A stretch of DNA of 64,000 nucleotides from Agromyces kandeliae. Lineage in GTDB: Bacteria; Actinomycetota; Actinomycetes; Actinomycetales; Microbacteriaceae. The notes under the pieces were generated by a model that did not search any database, was not told where the DNA came from, and saw only the letters and a list, made by a program, of their open reading frames with translations. The DNA lies in contig NZ_WKJD01000004.1 in NCBI RefSeq assembly GCF_009674665.1, positions 124,001 to 188,000 on the forward strand, in the 5' to 3' direction. A program made the translations under genes and the position numbers. Below are positions 63,021 through 64,000 of the stretch, one piece after another (the stretch's first letter is position 1; the number at the start of each line of letters is the position of its first letter).

Positions 63021-64000
63021 TCATTCCGGCAACGAGCGGATCAGTGCGCGGTGGAACCGTTCGCCCCGTTCGAGGCTGTCGATGCTCACGTGCTCGTCCA
63101 CGCCGTGGACGGACGCGCGCTGCGCCGCGCTCATGGCGAGCGGCGCGAAGCGGTAGACCGCGGGCGCGTAGCGGTGGAAGTGGCGCGAGTCGGTCGCCGC
63201 CATCATCAGGTAGGGCGCGGTGGTCGCCTCCGGGTAGGAGGCGGCGACCGCGTCGACGATCGCCGCGAACTGCGGGCCCTCGGTCGGCGACTCGGGCGAC
63301 GGGGCGTAGCCCTCGACGACCTCGATCTCGACCTCGCGGTCGCGGATGGTGCGCCGCAGGCGCCGCACGACCGAGTCGACGTCCTCGCCCATCGCGACGC
63401 GAAGGTTGACGGTCGCCGAGGCGCGCGCCGGCAGCACGTTCGCCGCGCTGCCGCCGTCGAGCATGGTCGGGGCCACCGTCGTGTGCACGAGCGCGGCGGG
63501 TTCGCCGCCGAGTCGCGCGAAGACGCGCGCCGTGAGCCACGGGAGCGCGGTGAGCGCGCTGAGGAGCAGCCGTGCACCGCCGCGCGCGTGGGGCGTGAAG
63601 CTCGCGAGCATGGCGCGCATCGATCGCGGCATCCGCTTGGGGAACGGGTTGGGGTCCAGCCGCGCGACCGCCCTGGCGACGCGGGCCGCCGCCGTGAGCC
63701 GGGGCGGCGCCGAGGCGTGGCCCCCGTCGCCGCGGGCGCGAAGCCGGACCGTCATCACGCCCTTCTCGCCGACCCCGACCATCGCCGCCGGCACCTTCAG
63801 GAACGGCAGCGGCGCGTCGACGACCGCGCCGCCCTCGTCGAGCACGAGCCAGGGGATGACGCCACGTTCCTCGAACCGTCGAGCCGCGGCGATCGCCGCA
63901 TCGCCGTACGACTCCTCGTTGCCGCCGAACCAGAGGTACACGTCCCGCGACGGGACGAACCCCTCGGCGAGCAGGTTCTCGACCGCCTCGAGCAGCACGA
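63021..64000 (-). CDS. M20-family metallopeptidase, 5' end outside window
   Basis: The C-terminal 326 residues of an M20 peptidase or deacylase; the frame is still open at the window edge, so the N-terminus with the first metal ligands is missing. GGNEESYGDAAIAAARRF contains the catalytic Glu pair. PWLVLDEGGAVVD gives a metal Asp. The dimerisation domain spans GVMTVRLRARGDGGHASAPPRLTAA (with its conserved His) to about residue 250. MMAATDSRHFHRYAPAVYRFAPLAM supplies the last His ligand region. Probable role: hydrolysis of a peptide or N-acyl amino acid. Confidence 0.88.
   Translation of the reverse strand, partial: VLLEAVENLLAEGFVPSRDVYLWFGGNEESYGDAAIAAARRFEERGVIPWLVLDEGGAVVDAPLPFLKVPAAMVGVGEKGVMTVRLRARGDGGHASAPPRLTAAARVARAVARLDPNPFPKRMPRSMRAMLASFTPHARGGARLLLSALTALPWLTARVFARLGGEPAALVHTTVAPTMLDGGSAANVLPARASATVNLRVAMGEDVDSVVRRLRRTIRDREVEIEVVEGYAPSPESPTEGPQFAAIVDAVAASYPEATTAPYLMMAATDSRHFHRYAPAVYRFAPLAMSAAQRASVHGVDEHVSIDSLERGERFHRALIRSLPE

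Overview
The window is a 64 kb, very GC-rich, densely coding piece of an actinobacterial chromosome. The order comEC-holA-rpsT-lepA-hemW-hrcA-dnaJ-rsmE-phoH-ybeY-era-leuA-recO-uppS-dusB-dgt-dnaG, the frequent GTG starts, the stop/start overlaps and the DnaJ2-type chaperone all point to the family Microbacteriaceae. The exact genus is my inference and cannot be settled from the sequence alone. I saw no insertion sequences, prophage, rRNA or CRISPR arrays. Two tRNA genes are present.

Layout. 1-18161 is housekeeping: the end of comEC, holA, rpsT (convergent, behind a 15-bp terminator hairpin), a leftward sensor kinase/response regulator/hydrolase operon, lepA-DUF1990-hemW, two DUF4870 membrane genes, and a rightward operon hrcA-dnaJ-rsmE-HIT-phoH-ybeY-CNNM-era that starts at a CIRCE operator. 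18280-22403 is an inserted-looking block: a second two-component system plus an ABC exporter. leuA (22646) follows, with a Leu-rich leader peptide and possible attenuator structures. 24523-33089 holds an SDR gene, recO-uppS, a DsbA-like gene with a small coupled ORF, a YbaK-type deacylase, dusB-dgt and dnaG. 33304-40749 is a complete peptide ABC transporter operon. It has an extra ATPase-like protein that has lost two key catalytic residues, and a coupled hydroxyacid dehydrogenase. 40821-45098 holds tRNA-Asn, azlCD, def, a DMT permease, a GT4 glycosyltransferase and a CAT-anticodon tRNA.

45080-56191 is a coherent urea module. The leftward operon ureA-ureB-ureC-ureF-ureG-ureD plus a NiCoT nickel permease faces the rightward urea ABC transporter urtABCDE across a 466-bp control region. 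Together these give high-affinity urea uptake, nickel uptake, and urease with its maturation factors. UreE is absent, and UreG carries a His-rich C-terminal tail. 56302-64000 holds an M29 aminopeptidase, dinB, a small HTH-like protein, a four-TM protein, a Fic protein with an AT-rich palindrome at its promoter, an MFS exporter and a truncated M20 peptidase.

The most striking window-wide signal is regulatory. At eleven genes a -10-like hexamer ends exactly 6-8 nt before the chosen start codon. This implies many leaderless mRNAs and independently supports those start choices. The best candidates for something new are the doubly degenerate ABC protein at 38876, the leuA leader at 22533-22637, the Fic operator at 61445, and the small DsbA-coupled ORF with the repeat cluster behind it.
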